From Corallococcus silvisoli (lineage in GTDB: Bacteria; Myxococcota; Myxococcia; Myxococcales; Myxococcaceae), in contig NZ_JAAAPJ010000001.1 of NCBI RefSeq assembly GCF_009909145.1, forward strand, positions 992,001-1,056,000: a DNA stretch of 64,000 nucleotides. The letters are read 5' to 3'. Within the stretch, counting starts at the first letter, position 1. Every line of letters starts with the position of its first letter. Shown here one piece after another: positions 18,875 to 27,918 of this stretch. The notes below the pieces were generated by a model. The model was not told the DNA's origin and searched no databases. It saw only the letters and a program-made list of their open reading frames with translations. A program made the position numbers and the translations under genes.

Positions 18875-20086
18875 CTAATCGCACTTGCCCGCGAGCCCCG
18901 TCGGGGAGCCGCAGCCCGGGTCCAGGGTGTCGAGCGTGGACCGGGGCGCGCGCATGGCCGTCGTGGTGGTGGCGCCCAGCAGCACGGAGACGCCGTGGGC
19001 CCTCGCGTCCGGCGTGACGACGTCTGGCTTCAGGTCCCCGTTGAGGCGCCCCACCGCGACCGCGTAGGGCCCGGCTCCCGTGGACAGCAGCGTGTCCTCG
19101 CCGAAGGTGCCGTTGCCCATGCCGGGCAGCAGGGACACCGTGTCCTCGCCGAAGTTCGCGGTGACCAGGTCCAGCTTCCCGTCGCCGTTGAAGTCCCCGG
19201 GCGCGACGAAGTACGGCCCGCCCCGCACCTTGAAGTCCGAGCGCGCTGGGAACGCGCCGGTGCCCGTGCCGCGCAGCACGGACACGCTCCGGCCCAGGAA
19301 GTTCGCGGTGACCAGGTCCAGGTGCCCGTCGCCGTCCACGTCCGCCGCCACGACCGAATAGGGCGCGTTGTCCGTCGCGAAGTCCGCGTGCGGGCGGAAC
19401 GTCCCGTCGCCCACGCCGAGCAGCACCGACACCGTGTCCACGAAGTTCGCGGTGGCCAGGTCCAGCTTCCCGTCGTGGTTGAAGTCGCCCACCGCCACCG
19501 CGAAGGGCGACGTGCCCGTGGTCACGTCCTTGCGCGGCTGGAAGGTGCCGTCCCCCCGGTTCAGCAGCACCGACACGGCGTCGTTGAACGCGCTGGCCGC
19601 CACCACGTCCAGCTTCCCATCGCCGTTGAAGTCCCCCACCTCGACCGCGGACGGCTCGCCGCCCACGGGCAGGTCGGTCCGCGAAGCGAACGTCCCATCC
19701 CCCCGGCCCAGGAGCAGCGACACCGTGCCGCCGAAGTTGCTGGTGACCGCGTCCAGGTGGCTATCGCCGTTGAAGTCCCCCACCGCGACCCCCGTGGGCC
19801 GGTCCCCGAGAGGCATGTCCATCCGGGCCGCGAACGTCCCGTCGCCCGAGTTCAGCAGCACGGACACGGTGCTCGCCGTGTGGTTGGCCGTGATGACGTC
19901 GAGGCGGCCGTCCGCGTCGAAGTCGCCCAGCGCCACCGCGTGGGGCCCCAGCCCCGTGGGCACGAGCAGCTGCGCCTCCAACAGCGGCCGGGGTGTGTCG
20001 CCTGTCAGTCGCGGCAGGGCCATGCCCACGAGCCCCGCCACGCTGAACAGCAGCACGCCCGCATGGGCCATTCCGTGGTGTCGCAT
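18875..20086 (-). CDS. Secreted FG-GAP/VCBS-repeat protein
   Basis: 403 residues from ATG 20086, with a G-rich ribosome site. A signal anchor (HAGVLLFSVAGLVGMALP) precedes about seven repeats of ~46 residues of the type VAVGDFNGDGKLDLVTANF...VSVLLGRGDGTF. The D-x-[DN]-x-D-G-x-x-D loops are calcium-binding, and the repeats should form a seven-bladed beta-propeller as in integrin alpha chains. Probably a surface or periplasmic ligand-binding protein. No enzyme domain is attached. Adjacent repeats are close to each other in sequence, suggesting recent internal duplication. Confidence 0.93.
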   Translation of the reverse strand: MRHHGMAHAGVLLFSVAGLVGMALPRLTGDTPRPLLEAQLLVPTGLGPHAVALGDFDADGRLDVITANHTASTVSVLLNSGDGTFAARMDMPLGDRPTGVAVGDFNGDSHLDAVTSNFGGTVSLLLGRGDGTFASRTDLPVGGEPSAVEVGDFNGDGKLDVVAASAFNDAVSVLLNRGDGTFQPRKDVTTGTSPFAVAVGDFNHDGKLDLATANFVDTVSVLLGVGDGTFRPHADFATDNAPYSVVAADVDGDGHLDLVTANFLGRSVSVLRGTGTGAFPARSDFKVRGGPYFVAPGDFNGDGKLDLVTANFGEDTVSLLPGMGNGTFGEDTLLSTGAGPYAVAVGRLNGDLKPDVVTPDARAHGVSVLLGATTTTAMRAPRSTLDTLDPGCGSPTGLAGKCD

Positions 20087-20280
20087 GTCCGCCCCCCTGG
20101 CGGCCTTTGAACCTGCAAGGCCGTACGAACGCGGTTTCCTTGATATCCCCGCGCGAAGGCCAAGAGGTAAGAAGGCGCGCCGTGGGGGACCATGCGCCTG
20201 GGGGGAGGGGTGGGGGCGCGCGGGTGACAGCGGGCGGCCCCGGGGGACGGCTTGCGCGCGGGGTAGGCTGCGCGGTGCCC

Positions 20281-21096
20281 ATGCGCCCCCCGTCCTTGCT
20301 CCCGCCGTCCCCGTCGCGCCAGGCGCTGGTGGTCACCACGTCGGACCGGGTGGACGTGGCGCTCGCACAGCGTGCGCGGAGCGCGGCGGAGGAAGTGGGT
20401 GTTCCGTATGTGGAGCGCCACCACAAGCTCCCCTTGAAGAAGCTGCTCACCGACATGGCGGATGCGCTGGTCGTCTTTGAGTCCACGGCGGTGTCGCTGG
20501 TGGACGCGGAGGGCACGCTGCGCTTCTCCCCCGGGCTGGCGCACCTGCGCGTGAAGCAGCTGGACGCGGGGGTGGAGGAGGACATGCTCCTGCGCATCGC
20601 GGGGCTGCGCGACGGGGAGCACGTGCTGGACTGCACCCTGGGGTTGGGCGCGGATGCGCAGGTGGCGGCGCGGCTGGTGGGGCCCTCGGGCCGCGTCACC
20701 GCGTTGGAGAAGCGCCCGGCGCTCTACCTGCTGGTGCGCCACGGGCTCTTGGGCCTGCCGCGCCACCCGGCCTCCTGCGCGGTGGAGGTGGTGCACGCGG
20801 ACGCGGCGGTGCACCTGCGGGCGGTGCCGGACGGCGCGTTCGACGTGGTGCTCTTCGATCCGATGTTCGAGCGCGAGCGCAAGTCCTCCGCCGCGTTCGA
20901 GGCGCTGCGCCGCCACGCGGACCCCGCGCCGCTGACGCGGGAGATGGTGGAGGAGGCCCGGCGCGTGGCTCGCCGGGCCGTGCTGATCAAGGGGTCGCGC
21001 TACTCGAGTGACTTCAAGAAGCTGGGCATCACCCCGGAGCCCGCCCGGCCCAACGCCACCGTGCTGTGGGCGAGGCTGCCAGGGCGGGGGGCGTGA
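20281..21096 (+). CDS. Class I SAM-dependent methyltransferase, RsmJ-like
   Basis: 271 residues from ATG 20281. After an N-terminal domain (ALVVTTSDRVDVALAQRA; VERHHKLPLKKLLTDMADAL) comes the SAM site LDCTLGLGADAQVAARLVG with acidic residue LEKRP, and the motif FDVVLFDPMFERERKSS, which resembles the DPMYP-type loop of RsmJ/YhiQ 16S rRNA m2G methyltransferases. It is longer at the N terminus than E. coli RsmJ, as in the related Gram-positive branch. Substrate is probably RNA, but this is family inference. Convergent with the DUF1501 gene, 3 bp from its stop. Confidence 0.88.
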   Translation: MRPPSLLPPSPSRQALVVTTSDRVDVALAQRARSAAEEVGVPYVERHHKLPLKKLLTDMADALVVFESTAVSLVDAEGTLRFSPGLAHLRVKQLDAGVEEDMLLRIAGLRDGEHVLDCTLGLGADAQVAARLVGPSGRVTALEKRPALYLLVRHGLLGLPRHPASCAVEVVHADAAVHLRAVPDGAFDVVLFDPMFERERKSSAAFEALRRHADPAPLTREMVEEARRVARRAVLIKGSRYSSDFKKLGITPEPARPNATVLWARLPGRGA

Positions 21097-21099
21097 GCG

Positions 21100-22641
21100 T
21101 CAGGCGCGCTTGAAGGCGCTCGCGTCCGGCAGGCCGCTGCCGCCCAGGTCCGCGCCCATGGCGGTGAGGATGCCGGAGTAGATGTCCGGCTCGTTGGACG
21201 TGAGCTTGCCGGGCTGGGCCTCGCCGGTGCGCGCGTCGAAGCCGTAGGTGAGGGTGGTGTTGGGGTCCACGCCTCCCAGGACGGTGTTGCCCTTCACCAT
21301 GGGGGACAGGAGCAGGAAGCCGTTGTTGAGGTCGTGCCCGGATCCGAACTCCGTGGCGCCCGAGGGGCGCGGTCGCGTGCGGCCGAACTCCGTGGCCACG
21401 TAGAGCATCGTGCGGTCCCACATGGACTCGCCGGTGTCCGCGTCGAAGGGCTCCGCCTTGAGCAGGGTGATGAGCGAGTCCACCGTGGACAGGATGCGCG
21501 CCCACATGAAGGCCTGCCCGCCCCGGTGGTCGTTGTGGCTGATGTCGAACGCGAGCGGCGGGTTGGCGATGCCGTTGGGCCCGCCCACCGCGACGTTGAA
21601 GTCGGGCCCCAGCGTCACCGACACCGACACCCGGTACTTGAGCAGGAGGAACGCGAGCGCCGCCTGGCCCTGCACGGGGTCGGTGAGGAACGCGGGGAAC
21701 GCCGCGCGCAGCCGCGCGCCGTCCGGCGAGCTCTCCAGCCCGTACCGCGACAGGGGAATCTGCGGCAGGTCGGGCAGGATGTTGAGCCGGGTGATGAGGT
21801 CCATGGCCTCCAGCTTCGGCTGCTGCACGCCGCGCTGTTCATTCCAGCGCCGGAGCGCGGCGCTGTCCTGGAAGGTGCGGCCGAAGACGGACTTCTGGTC
21901 CAGCGCGTCCCGCGTGCCGCGCGCCAGGGCGATGACGTCCTTGGATGGCGCGCCCGCGATGCCGCGCGAGCCGTCCAGGCCCAGGGGCCAGAGGGAGGGG
22001 TTGACCACGCTCTCCCCGAAGCAGGAGAGGGGCAGGGCGTCGTCGGTGCCGCGCTCGGCGTAGCCGCCGGTGCCCATGTTGACGTTGGGCAGGGGCAGGC
22101 CGCTTCCCCACTGGAGCGCGACGGCCTCCTGGAGCGTGCGCCCCCGCCACGCGGCGTTGCCGGTGAGCGAGCGCTTCTGCGCGATGCCGTGGTTCACGGA
22201 CGTGCCCACGGAGGTGGCCACCAGCATCTCGTGCTGGTGCTTCTTCACGAACGCCAGCTGGTCCGTGTTGACCGGGATGTTGATGCTGCCCAGGCGCGTG
22301 TTGCTGTACTTCACGGCGCGGAAGGGGCTGCCCGCCACGGCCTGCACCTGCGCGTCCGGGAAGGTGTTGACCGCGCTCGCGTTGGCGGACTCGGACTGGC
22401 GCACCGCGAGGAAGCTGTCCACGATGGACGCGCCCCCTGCCGCCCCGATGACGATGAGGAACTTCGGCTTGCCGTCGAGCGCGTCGCGCTTGTGGCCCAG
22501 CTTCTCCAGCGCCTCGGGGGCCTGGAGGGATTCACGGCAGCCGGAGAGCAGGGGGCCCAGGGTGGTGGAGCCCGCGGCGCAGAGCGACAGCGCCCGCAGC
22601 AGCTCCCGACGCGACAGCCGGCCGGTGGTCTTGAGGGTCAT
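21100..22641 (-). CDS. DUF1501 protein with Tat signal
   Basis: 513 residues. The N terminus has a twin-arginine motif (LSRRELLRALSLCAAGST) and a Cys after SG, so it is probably exported by Tat and may be lipidated. The body matches the DUF1501 pattern (KFLIVIGAAGGASIVDSF; NHGIAQKRS; HNDHRGGQ; VATEFGRTRPR; GHDLNNGFLLLSPMVKG), related to the alkaline phosphatase/sulfatase superfamily, though its function is unknown. Last gene of an operon with a lipoprotein and a haem-binding DUF1585/1588-type protein, a combination also seen in planctomycetes and myxobacteria. Confidence 0.92.
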   Translation of the reverse strand: MTLKTTGRLSRRELLRALSLCAAGSTTLGPLLSGCRESLQAPEALEKLGHKRDALDGKPKFLIVIGAAGGASIVDSFLAVRQSESANASAVNTFPDAQVQAVAGSPFRAVKYSNTRLGSINIPVNTDQLAFVKKHQHEMLVATSVGTSVNHGIAQKRSLTGNAAWRGRTLQEAVALQWGSGLPLPNVNMGTGGYAERGTDDALPLSCFGESVVNPSLWPLGLDGSRGIAGAPSKDVIALARGTRDALDQKSVFGRTFQDSAALRRWNEQRGVQQPKLEAMDLITRLNILPDLPQIPLSRYGLESSPDGARLRAAFPAFLTDPVQGQAALAFLLLKYRVSVSVTLGPDFNVAVGGPNGIANPPLAFDISHNDHRGGQAFMWARILSTVDSLITLLKAEPFDADTGESMWDRTMLYVATEFGRTRPRPSGATEFGSGHDLNNGFLLLSPMVKGNTVLGGVDPNTTLTYGFDARTGEAQPGKLTSNEPDIYSGILTAMGADLGGSGLPDASAFKRA

Positions 22642-22653
22642 GGACGGGGTTCC

Positions 22654-23313
22654 TCAGTAGAAGACGGCTTCGGCGGAAGAGAAGACGGCGAGACAGGAGG
22701 CCTGCATCCACGCGACGCCCGGGCGGGCCGCGCCGGTGGCCGCCACGTCGCCGGCCAGCCGCACCAGCGCGTCGCGCTCCTCCTGGGTCGGGTCGCGCAG
22801 CCATGCCCGGCGCACCAGGGACGTCATCGCCGTGGCGACGGCGGGGCTCACGGCGTCCACCAGCTTCCCGTCCGCCGTCAGGGCGACGTCCTTGAACACC
22901 ACCGCGGCGGCTGGCGTGTTCACGTCCAGCGAGACGCGGGCGTTACACGCGGAGAGCACGGTCCGCTCCACGGCGAGGGGCGCGGTGGCGCCCGTCACCG
23001 GGGCTGTCTCGTAGACGCTGTGCTGGTAGGGGTCCACGCCGCCCAGCGCCACGCCGTGCACGTTCTGGCAGGGGTAGATGCCCAGCTCGTTGCACACGGA
23101 GGCGGCGGGCAGCTCCAGCGCCTGGGCCAGGTCGAGCGACAGGCGCTCGGGCCCCTTGAAGCGCAGGTTCCCCTTCTGGGACTTCGCGACGCCGCCATCG
23201 TACGTGGGCGTCACGCCCGGGTTCTCTCCCGGGCCCAGGTCGACGGCGACGGGGAGCGCGTCGGAGCAGCCCGTCAGCAGGAGGCAGGTCAGCAGCAGGC
23301 GTTCAGGGCGCAC
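22654..23313 (-). CDS. Putative lipoprotein of the DUF1501 operon
   Basis: 219 residues with lipobox LLLTCLLLTGC. It overlaps the upstream cytochrome-like gene by 11 bp and precedes the DUF1501 gene by 12 bp. Several Cys residues (AASVCNELGIYPCQNVHGV, LSACNARV, ASCLAVF) and a C-terminal helical domain with WLRDPTQEERDALV were seen. The latter resembles the C-terminal helical part of cytochrome-associated DUF1592/1585 proteins. Unknown function; co-occurrence suggests a periplasmic complex. Confidence 0.82.
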   Translation of the reverse strand: MRPERLLLTCLLLTGCSDALPVAVDLGPGENPGVTPTYDGGVAKSQKGNLRFKGPERLSLDLAQALELPAASVCNELGIYPCQNVHGVALGGVDPYQHSVYETAPVTGATAPLAVERTVLSACNARVSLDVNTPAAAVVFKDVALTADGKLVDAVSPAVATAMTSLVRRAWLRDPTQEERDALVRLAGDVAATGAARPGVAWMQASCLAVFSSAEAVFY

Positions 23314-24730
23314 CGTAGGCCTCCGTGCGGATGAGGTCGTGAAGCATCTTCTGCACGCGGTAGCCGTGCGTGGAGCGGAAGGCCTGCCAGGTGTGGACGA
23401 ACTCCTCGTTCTCTTCCGGGAGGGGCGCGTGGCCGACGAGCAGCTTCCAGTAGTCGGTGACGGTGGAGATGGCGAAGGCGTCGCTGTTGGCGGCCACCCG
23501 GGCCCACTCCAGGAGGTTGTTCACCGGCTGGCCCAGGATGACGCCCTTCTCCGGCGTGTTCTTCAGGGTGGCCACGTCGTTGGGGAACAGCAGCTCCAGG
23601 CGGTTGGGCAGGTAGCGGTTGGACAGCACGCCGCTGATGCCGTTGTAGTTGCGGTACGGGTACGACAGCGGGTCGAGCGTCGCGTGGCAGGCGGCGCACT
23701 GCGGCGCCTGGACGCCCTTGGCGTCGTAGTCACGCGGCTCGCTGGCCACGCTGTGCAGGCCCTCCTGCTTCGCGATGTCCAGGCCGAGGTAGGCGCGGTA
23801 CATCTGGGACGCGGCGTTGCGCGGCAGCGCGGTGAACATGACGAACGAGGTGAGCGTCCACGCGCTGGTCATGTTGCCGGCGCGGTGCGCGGCATCCACC
23901 GTCTGCGAGGGCAGGCTGGGGGTGGAGGTGTACGTGGTGGGGTTCGTCCCCGCGCGCTTCACGTGGAAGGTGGCGGTGAGGACGTCGCGCGCGTCGTGGT
24001 CATCCGTCTGGGACCAGGTGAAGAGCGCGTAGTCGTCGTCGTAGTCCGCCAGCGGAATCTGGCCCGCGTCCTCACCGGACTTGATGGAGCCGATGGGGCG
24101 GATCTTCGGGTGGGCGACCTTCCAGAGCTGCCCGTGCTTGCCGCGCCAGAAGTCGGACTGGAGGCAGCGGTCCAGCTCCTGGTCGATGAAGGCGCGCTGC
24201 GTGTCCGGGTTGCCCAGCTCCACGAACGTGGCCACCTGGACGTAGGTGGGGGACGTGCCGCAGAAGTCGCTCAGCATGCGGCGGTACACGAAGCGCGGGT
24301 CGTACTGGCAGACCTTGAACTGGGGGTTCTCCCCGCCGCCGCAGACGCCGCTGGGCGGGACGCTGGTGGCGTCACCGGGCAGCGAGCCCTGCTCGACCTC
24401 GAACTGGTTGGGGGCACCGTCCCCATCGGCGTCCGCGGTGGCGATGGCCCGGAGCGCGGCGGGGAGCGCCGCCGCGAAGTCCTCGTCGGACAGGGGGCGG
24501 GGCTTGCCGGGGGCCAGGTGGGGCTCCAGCGCGGCGCCGTAGGCGTTCCGCTGGGGCGGCGCCACGTGGCAGTAGGTGCAGGCGGGCTGGGTGCCCTGGC
24601 ACGCGGGGGCCGTGGGGTACTCGGCGCAGAAGGCCGCGGGGCCCGTGGGCTTCGCCAGGGCTGGGGTCGCCAAGCCCAGCAGCAGCCCGAGCAGCCACCA
24701 GCGGCGCGGGGGTTCAGGAAGTGGGGGCAC
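23303..24730 (-). CDS. Exported cytochrome-c-like DUF1588/DUF1592-type protein
   Basis: 475 residues with a Sec signal (LLGLLLGLATPALA). Two CxxCH haem motifs are visible: CTYCH (residues 51-55) and CAACHATLDPLSYPYRNYNG (~344), the second being the typical DUF1588-type signature. An EF-hand-like segment TADADGDGAPNQ lies near residue 105. A large middle domain carries WSQTDDHDARDVLTATFH. It fits the planctomycete-type cytochrome family (DUF1587/1588/1592) that accompanies DUF1501 proteins. First gene of the operon. The electron-transfer partner is unknown. Confidence 0.85.
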   Translation of the reverse strand: MPPLPEPPRRWWLLGLLLGLATPALAKPTGPAAFCAEYPTAPACQGTQPACTYCHVAPPQRNAYGAALEPHLAPGKPRPLSDEDFAAALPAALRAIATADADGDGAPNQFEVEQGSLPGDATSVPPSGVCGGGENPQFKVCQYDPRFVYRRMLSDFCGTSPTYVQVATFVELGNPDTQRAFIDQELDRCLQSDFWRGKHGQLWKVAHPKIRPIGSIKSGEDAGQIPLADYDDDYALFTWSQTDDHDARDVLTATFHVKRAGTNPTTYTSTPSLPSQTVDAAHRAGNMTSAWTLTSFVMFTALPRNAASQMYRAYLGLDIAKQEGLHSVASEPRDYDAKGVQAPQCAACHATLDPLSYPYRNYNGISGVLSNRYLPNRLELLFPNDVATLKNTPEKGVILGQPVNNLLEWARVAANSDAFAISTVTDYWKLLVGHAPLPEENEEFVHTWQAFRSTHGYRVQKMLHDLIRTEAYGAP

Positions 24731-24829
24731 GCGGGCTCCGGAAACGGGGGACGTTCCTTGATGGACACCCCAACCCCGGAATTCAGAAACAGTTTCGGAG
24801 ATTCGTGCGAAGAGGAGGCGGTCGGACCC

Positions 24830-25687
24830 TCAGCGCGGCCGTCGTTCCGACACGCGCACCCAGTCCACTTCCATCGTCTGGGGCCCCTGGCGCAGCAGGT
24901 CCGCGGTGGCCTGGGGCACGCCGAAGTAGGGCTCCTTCGCCTTGTTGACGCCCTCCGGGTAGCCGCCCCCCACGGCGAAGTTGAGGATGATGAACAGCGG
25001 CTTGTCGTAGGCCCACGCGCCGTGGCGCTCCACCTCCTCGCGCGTCGCCGTCTTCACGCGCTCGCCGTCGACGAACCAGTGGATGGCGTCGGGCGAGGTC
25101 TCCACGCCGTACTCGTGCCAGTCGCTCACCGGCGTGCGCGGCGTGAAGCGGCCGTTGATGGGCGTGTCGCCGGAGTAGCCCGGGCCGTGCAGCGCGAAGG
25201 AGACCCAGTCGCCGTAGCCGACGTTCTCCATGATGTCGAGCTCGCCACACGCGGGCCACCCCGTCGAGTGGATGTCGCTGCCCAGCATCCAGAACGCGGG
25301 CCAGAGCCCCACACCCACCGGCAGCTTGATGCGCGCCTCGACGCGGCCGTGGCGGAACTCCCGCTTGCCCGCGCTCTCCACCCGGCCCGACGTGAACGGG
25401 TAGCCGTTCGCGGCCTGCATGCGCGCGGTGAGCTTCAGCGTCCCGCCGCTCACCGACACGTTGGCGGGTGACGTCGTGTACTGCTGCTGCTCGTTGTTCA
25501 CGTGCACGTCGGTGTTGAGGATCCAGTTGCGCTCATCCACCGCGTCGCCGTCGAACTCGTCGCTCCACACCTGGACCCAGCCGCCGCCCGCGTCCGGTGC
25601 CGCCGCGTGCTTCGGTGTGCCCGCGCAGGCCGTCAGTCCCGCCGCCAGCGTCCACGCCATCGTCGCCATGCCGCGTCTCGCCGCCAT
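24830..25687 (-). CDS. Family 16 glycoside hydrolase lipoprotein (beta-1,3-glucanase-like)
   Basis: 285 residues from ATG 25687, chosen because GAGGA lies seven bases upstream. Lipobox GLTACAG predicts an outer-surface lipoprotein. The GH16 active site GELDIMENVG (E ~149, E ~154) is intact, flanked by the typical YTSGRVES-like and GVGLWPAFWMLG segments. Laminarinase/lichenase-type cleavage of beta-1,3-glucans is the family expectation. It is the single-domain paralogue of the gene at 26489. Last gene of a three-gene run with an S51-like hydrolase. Confidence 0.94.
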   Translation of the reverse strand: MAARRGMATMAWTLAAGLTACAGTPKHAAAPDAGGGWVQVWSDEFDGDAVDERNWILNTDVHVNNEQQQYTTSPANVSVSGGTLKLTARMQAANGYPFTSGRVESAGKREFRHGRVEARIKLPVGVGLWPAFWMLGSDIHSTGWPACGELDIMENVGYGDWVSFALHGPGYSGDTPINGRFTPRTPVSDWHEYGVETSPDAIHWFVDGERVKTATREEVERHGAWAYDKPLFIILNFAVGGGYPEGVNKAKEPYFGVPQATADLLRQGPQTMEVDWVRVSERRPR

Positions 25688-25732
25688 CGCTGTTCCTCGC
25701 ACGTGTGGGTCGGGGGCTTCGGAAAGGAGAGG

Positions 25733-26479
25733 CTATTGGAGCGTCCGCCGGTCCACGGGGGCCGTGGGGGCCTCGCCCCGGTAGGGCGTGGCCGGAGGCA
25801 GCAGCAGCGATTCGCGCGGCGTGCCGTCCACGTCCAGCGACACGTCCACCACCGGCTGCCGCACGGGCTCCACGCTGCCGTCCGCGTGCAGCAGCACGCC
25901 GCCGCCCCTCGGGATGCCCAGCCCGCGCGTGGGCAGCCCCATGCGCTGGACGGCGAGCTTGAGCCCGGGCCACTCGGGGGGCTCGTGCACCCCGATGAGG
26001 TACGGCGTCAGTCCCAGCACCGGGAAGGGCTCGCCCTCTCCGGGCAGGTCGTCGCACCACGCGCCCAGGCCCAGGTGCATGGCCCCGGCGGACACGCCCA
26101 TGAGCAGGGCGCCCGCCTGATGCCGCTCGCGCAGGAGCGCGTCCACGCCGTGCGCCTGGAACGCGTCCCAGCCCACGCGCGGGTCGCCGCCCGCGAGGAG
26201 GATGACGTCGGCGCTCCCGAGCCACGCCAGGTCCCGCGCCGAGGGCGCGGCCGGGATGCTCCGGCACCGCGTGATGCCGATGCCCTCCATGGCCGCGACG
26301 AAGATGTCCTGGAACTCCGGCGCGTCGCCGTTGGAGGCGCCCAGGTACGCGGCCGTCACGGGCGGAACGCGCAGCTCCGCGCCGGTGAGCACGCGCACGA
26401 AGTCCAGGAAGGGGCGCCCCTCCACGCGCCAGAACAACGGGGCGCTGTCAGCCAGCAGGAGGAGGGGCGGAAGCGGCAT
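25733..26479 (-). CDS. Peptidase E / cyanophycinase-like (S51) hydrolase
   Basis: 248 residues. It shows the class I glutamine-amidotransferase-like fold of family S51: VILLAGGDPRVGWDAF and the nucleophile elbow LLMGVSAGAMHLG (Ser ~129), then VHEPPEWPG and SLLLPP near the end. Peptidase E cleaves Asp-X dipeptides and cyanophycinases split cyanophycin; substrate cannot be told here. No signal peptide, so probably cytoplasmic. It lies between two GH16 genes in the same direction (9 and 30 bp gaps), which is an unusual position. Confidence 0.88.
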   Translation of the reverse strand: MPLPPLLLLADSAPLFWRVEGRPFLDFVRVLTGAELRVPPVTAAYLGASNGDAPEFQDIFVAAMEGIGITRCRSIPAAPSARDLAWLGSADVILLAGGDPRVGWDAFQAHGVDALLRERHQAGALLMGVSAGAMHLGLGAWCDDLPGEGEPFPVLGLTPYLIGVHEPPEWPGLKLAVQRMGLPTRGLGIPRGGGVLLHADGSVEPVRQPVVDVSLDVDGTPRESLLLPPATPYRGEAPTAPVDRRTLQ

Positions 26480-26488
26480 GCCGCGAGC

Positions 26489-27805
26489 CTACCGCCACTG
26501 GTAGGCGCGCACCCAGTCCACTTCCATCGTCTGCGGCGCGTTGCGCACCAGGTCCACCGTGGACTGCGGCACGCCGTAGTACGGCGACGTGGCGCCGTTC
26601 TGGCCGAAGGGGTAGCCGCCGCCCACCGCGAGGTTGAGGATGATGAACATCGGCTTGTCGTAGACCCACGCCCCGTAGCGCGTCACCTCGGCTCGCGTCG
26701 TGGTCTTCACCAGCGCGCCGTCGATGTACCACTTGATGTCCGCGGTCGAGTACTCCGTGCGGTACACGTGCCAGTCGCTCACGCTGGAGGACGGGTAGAA
26801 GCGGCCATTGATGGGCGTGTTGCCGGAGTAGCCCGGGCCGTGGAGCGCGCCGGACACCCAGTCGCCGTAGCCGACGTTCTCCATGATGTCGAGCTCGCCG
26901 CACGAGGGCCAGCCCACCGAATTGATGTCATTGCCCAGCAGCCAGAACGCCGGCCAGAGGCCCGCGCCCACCGGCATCTTGATGCGCGCCTCGATGCGGC
27001 CGTGGCTGAACTCCCGCTTCCCCGCGCTCTCCAGCCGCCCGGAGGTGAACGGGTAGTTGTTGTTCCATTGCAGGCGCGCGGTGAGCTTCAGCGTGCCGTT
27101 GCTCACGGAGATGTTGTCGCCGGACGTGGTGTACTGCTGCTGCTCGTTGTTCACGTGCACGGACGTGTTGGGCGTCCAGTTGGCGGTGTTGACGCTGGTG
27201 CCGTCGAACTCGTCGCTCCAGATCTGCACCCAGCGGTCCGCCCCGCCGCCCACGACGCCAAAGGAGAACGCCTCCCAGCAGCCGGCGGTGGCGCGGTTGG
27301 CGTACAGCGGCGCGGTGCCGCCCTGGTTCGCGTCCGCGGACACGTACAGGCCGGTGCTCTTCGCCCTCAGCCCCACGGTCCCGTCGGGGAAGGGCACCCA
27401 GGTGAAGCGCTCCCAGTCCCCCACCGCCGTGCGGAAGCCCGTCACCTGTCCGCCCGCGTTGGGATCCGCGGACACGTACAGGCCCGTCTCCAGCACGCGC
27501 AGCGAGATGAAGTCATTGCCCGCGTCGCCCACCTGGAACTGCTCCCAGCCCTGGGCCGTGTCCCGGTTGGCGACCAGCGGCGCGGTCGCGTGGAGGTTCT
27601 TGTCCGCCGACACGTACTTCTGCGTCGCGCACGCCTTGAGCCACACCGTCTGCCCCAGCGGCGCCGCGGTGGCGGACTGCTCCCGCGCCGCCACCCGGGG
27701 CGTCGTCAGCGCCCCCTCCATCGCGGGGGCAGGGGGCTCGCCACACGCCGTCAGCCCCACCGCCACCACCAGCGTCCACAGCGTCTTCCCGGCTCTCGAT
27801 GCCAT
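26489..27805 (-). CDS. GH16 glucanase lipoprotein with N-terminal fascin-like beta-trefoil domain
   Basis: 438 residues from ATG 27805, preceded by GAGG at six bases; two ATGs a few codons upstream lack this. Lipobox VVAVGLTACGE. Residues ~50-175 hold three repeats of the type TGLYVSADANQGGTAPLYAN, a fascin/actin-crosslinking-like beta-trefoil likely to bind carbohydrate. The GH16 domain follows with catalytic GELDIMENVG near residue 302. The catalytic half is highly similar to the gene at 24830 (same segments, e.g. VHVNNEQQQYTT), so they are paralogues with and without a binding domain. Beta-1,3-glucan degradation fits a predatory, soil myxobacterium. Confidence 0.95.
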   Translation of the reverse strand: MASRAGKTLWTLVVAVGLTACGEPPAPAMEGALTTPRVAAREQSATAAPLGQTVWLKACATQKYVSADKNLHATAPLVANRDTAQGWEQFQVGDAGNDFISLRVLETGLYVSADPNAGGQVTGFRTAVGDWERFTWVPFPDGTVGLRAKSTGLYVSADANQGGTAPLYANRATAGCWEAFSFGVVGGGADRWVQIWSDEFDGTSVNTANWTPNTSVHVNNEQQQYTTSGDNISVSNGTLKLTARLQWNNNYPFTSGRLESAGKREFSHGRIEARIKMPVGAGLWPAFWLLGNDINSVGWPSCGELDIMENVGYGDWVSGALHGPGYSGNTPINGRFYPSSSVSDWHVYRTEYSTADIKWYIDGALVKTTTRAEVTRYGAWVYDKPMFIILNLAVGGGYPFGQNGATSPYYGVPQSTVDLVRNAPQTMEVDWVRAYQWR

Positions 27806-27881
27806 CGTCATCCTCGGTTGGGACCCGGTGCTCACCGCACGACGCCAGCCCCCGGCGCGGAGGCCCCCGGACCAGGTCCGC

Positions 27882-27911
27882 TTGGGTGGGGCGCTGAAAG
27901 TGGATTATCCT
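27882..27911 (+). promoter_or_regulatory. Possible promoter of a leaderless transcript
   Basis: TTGGGT (27882-27887) and TATCCT (27906-27911) with 18-bp spacing. The -10 box ends seven bases before the ATG at 27919, and no Shine-Dalgarno is present, so the transcript may begin at or near the start codon. Both boxes deviate from consensus. Confidence 0.35.
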
Positions 27912-27918
27912 AGTTTTC

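Noticed and set aside
15910..19017. 1,035-codon plus-strand frame over the oxidoreductase, msrBA and FG-GAP genes
   Set aside because: Low-complexity Gly/Arg/Ala product running through well-supported genes on both strands.
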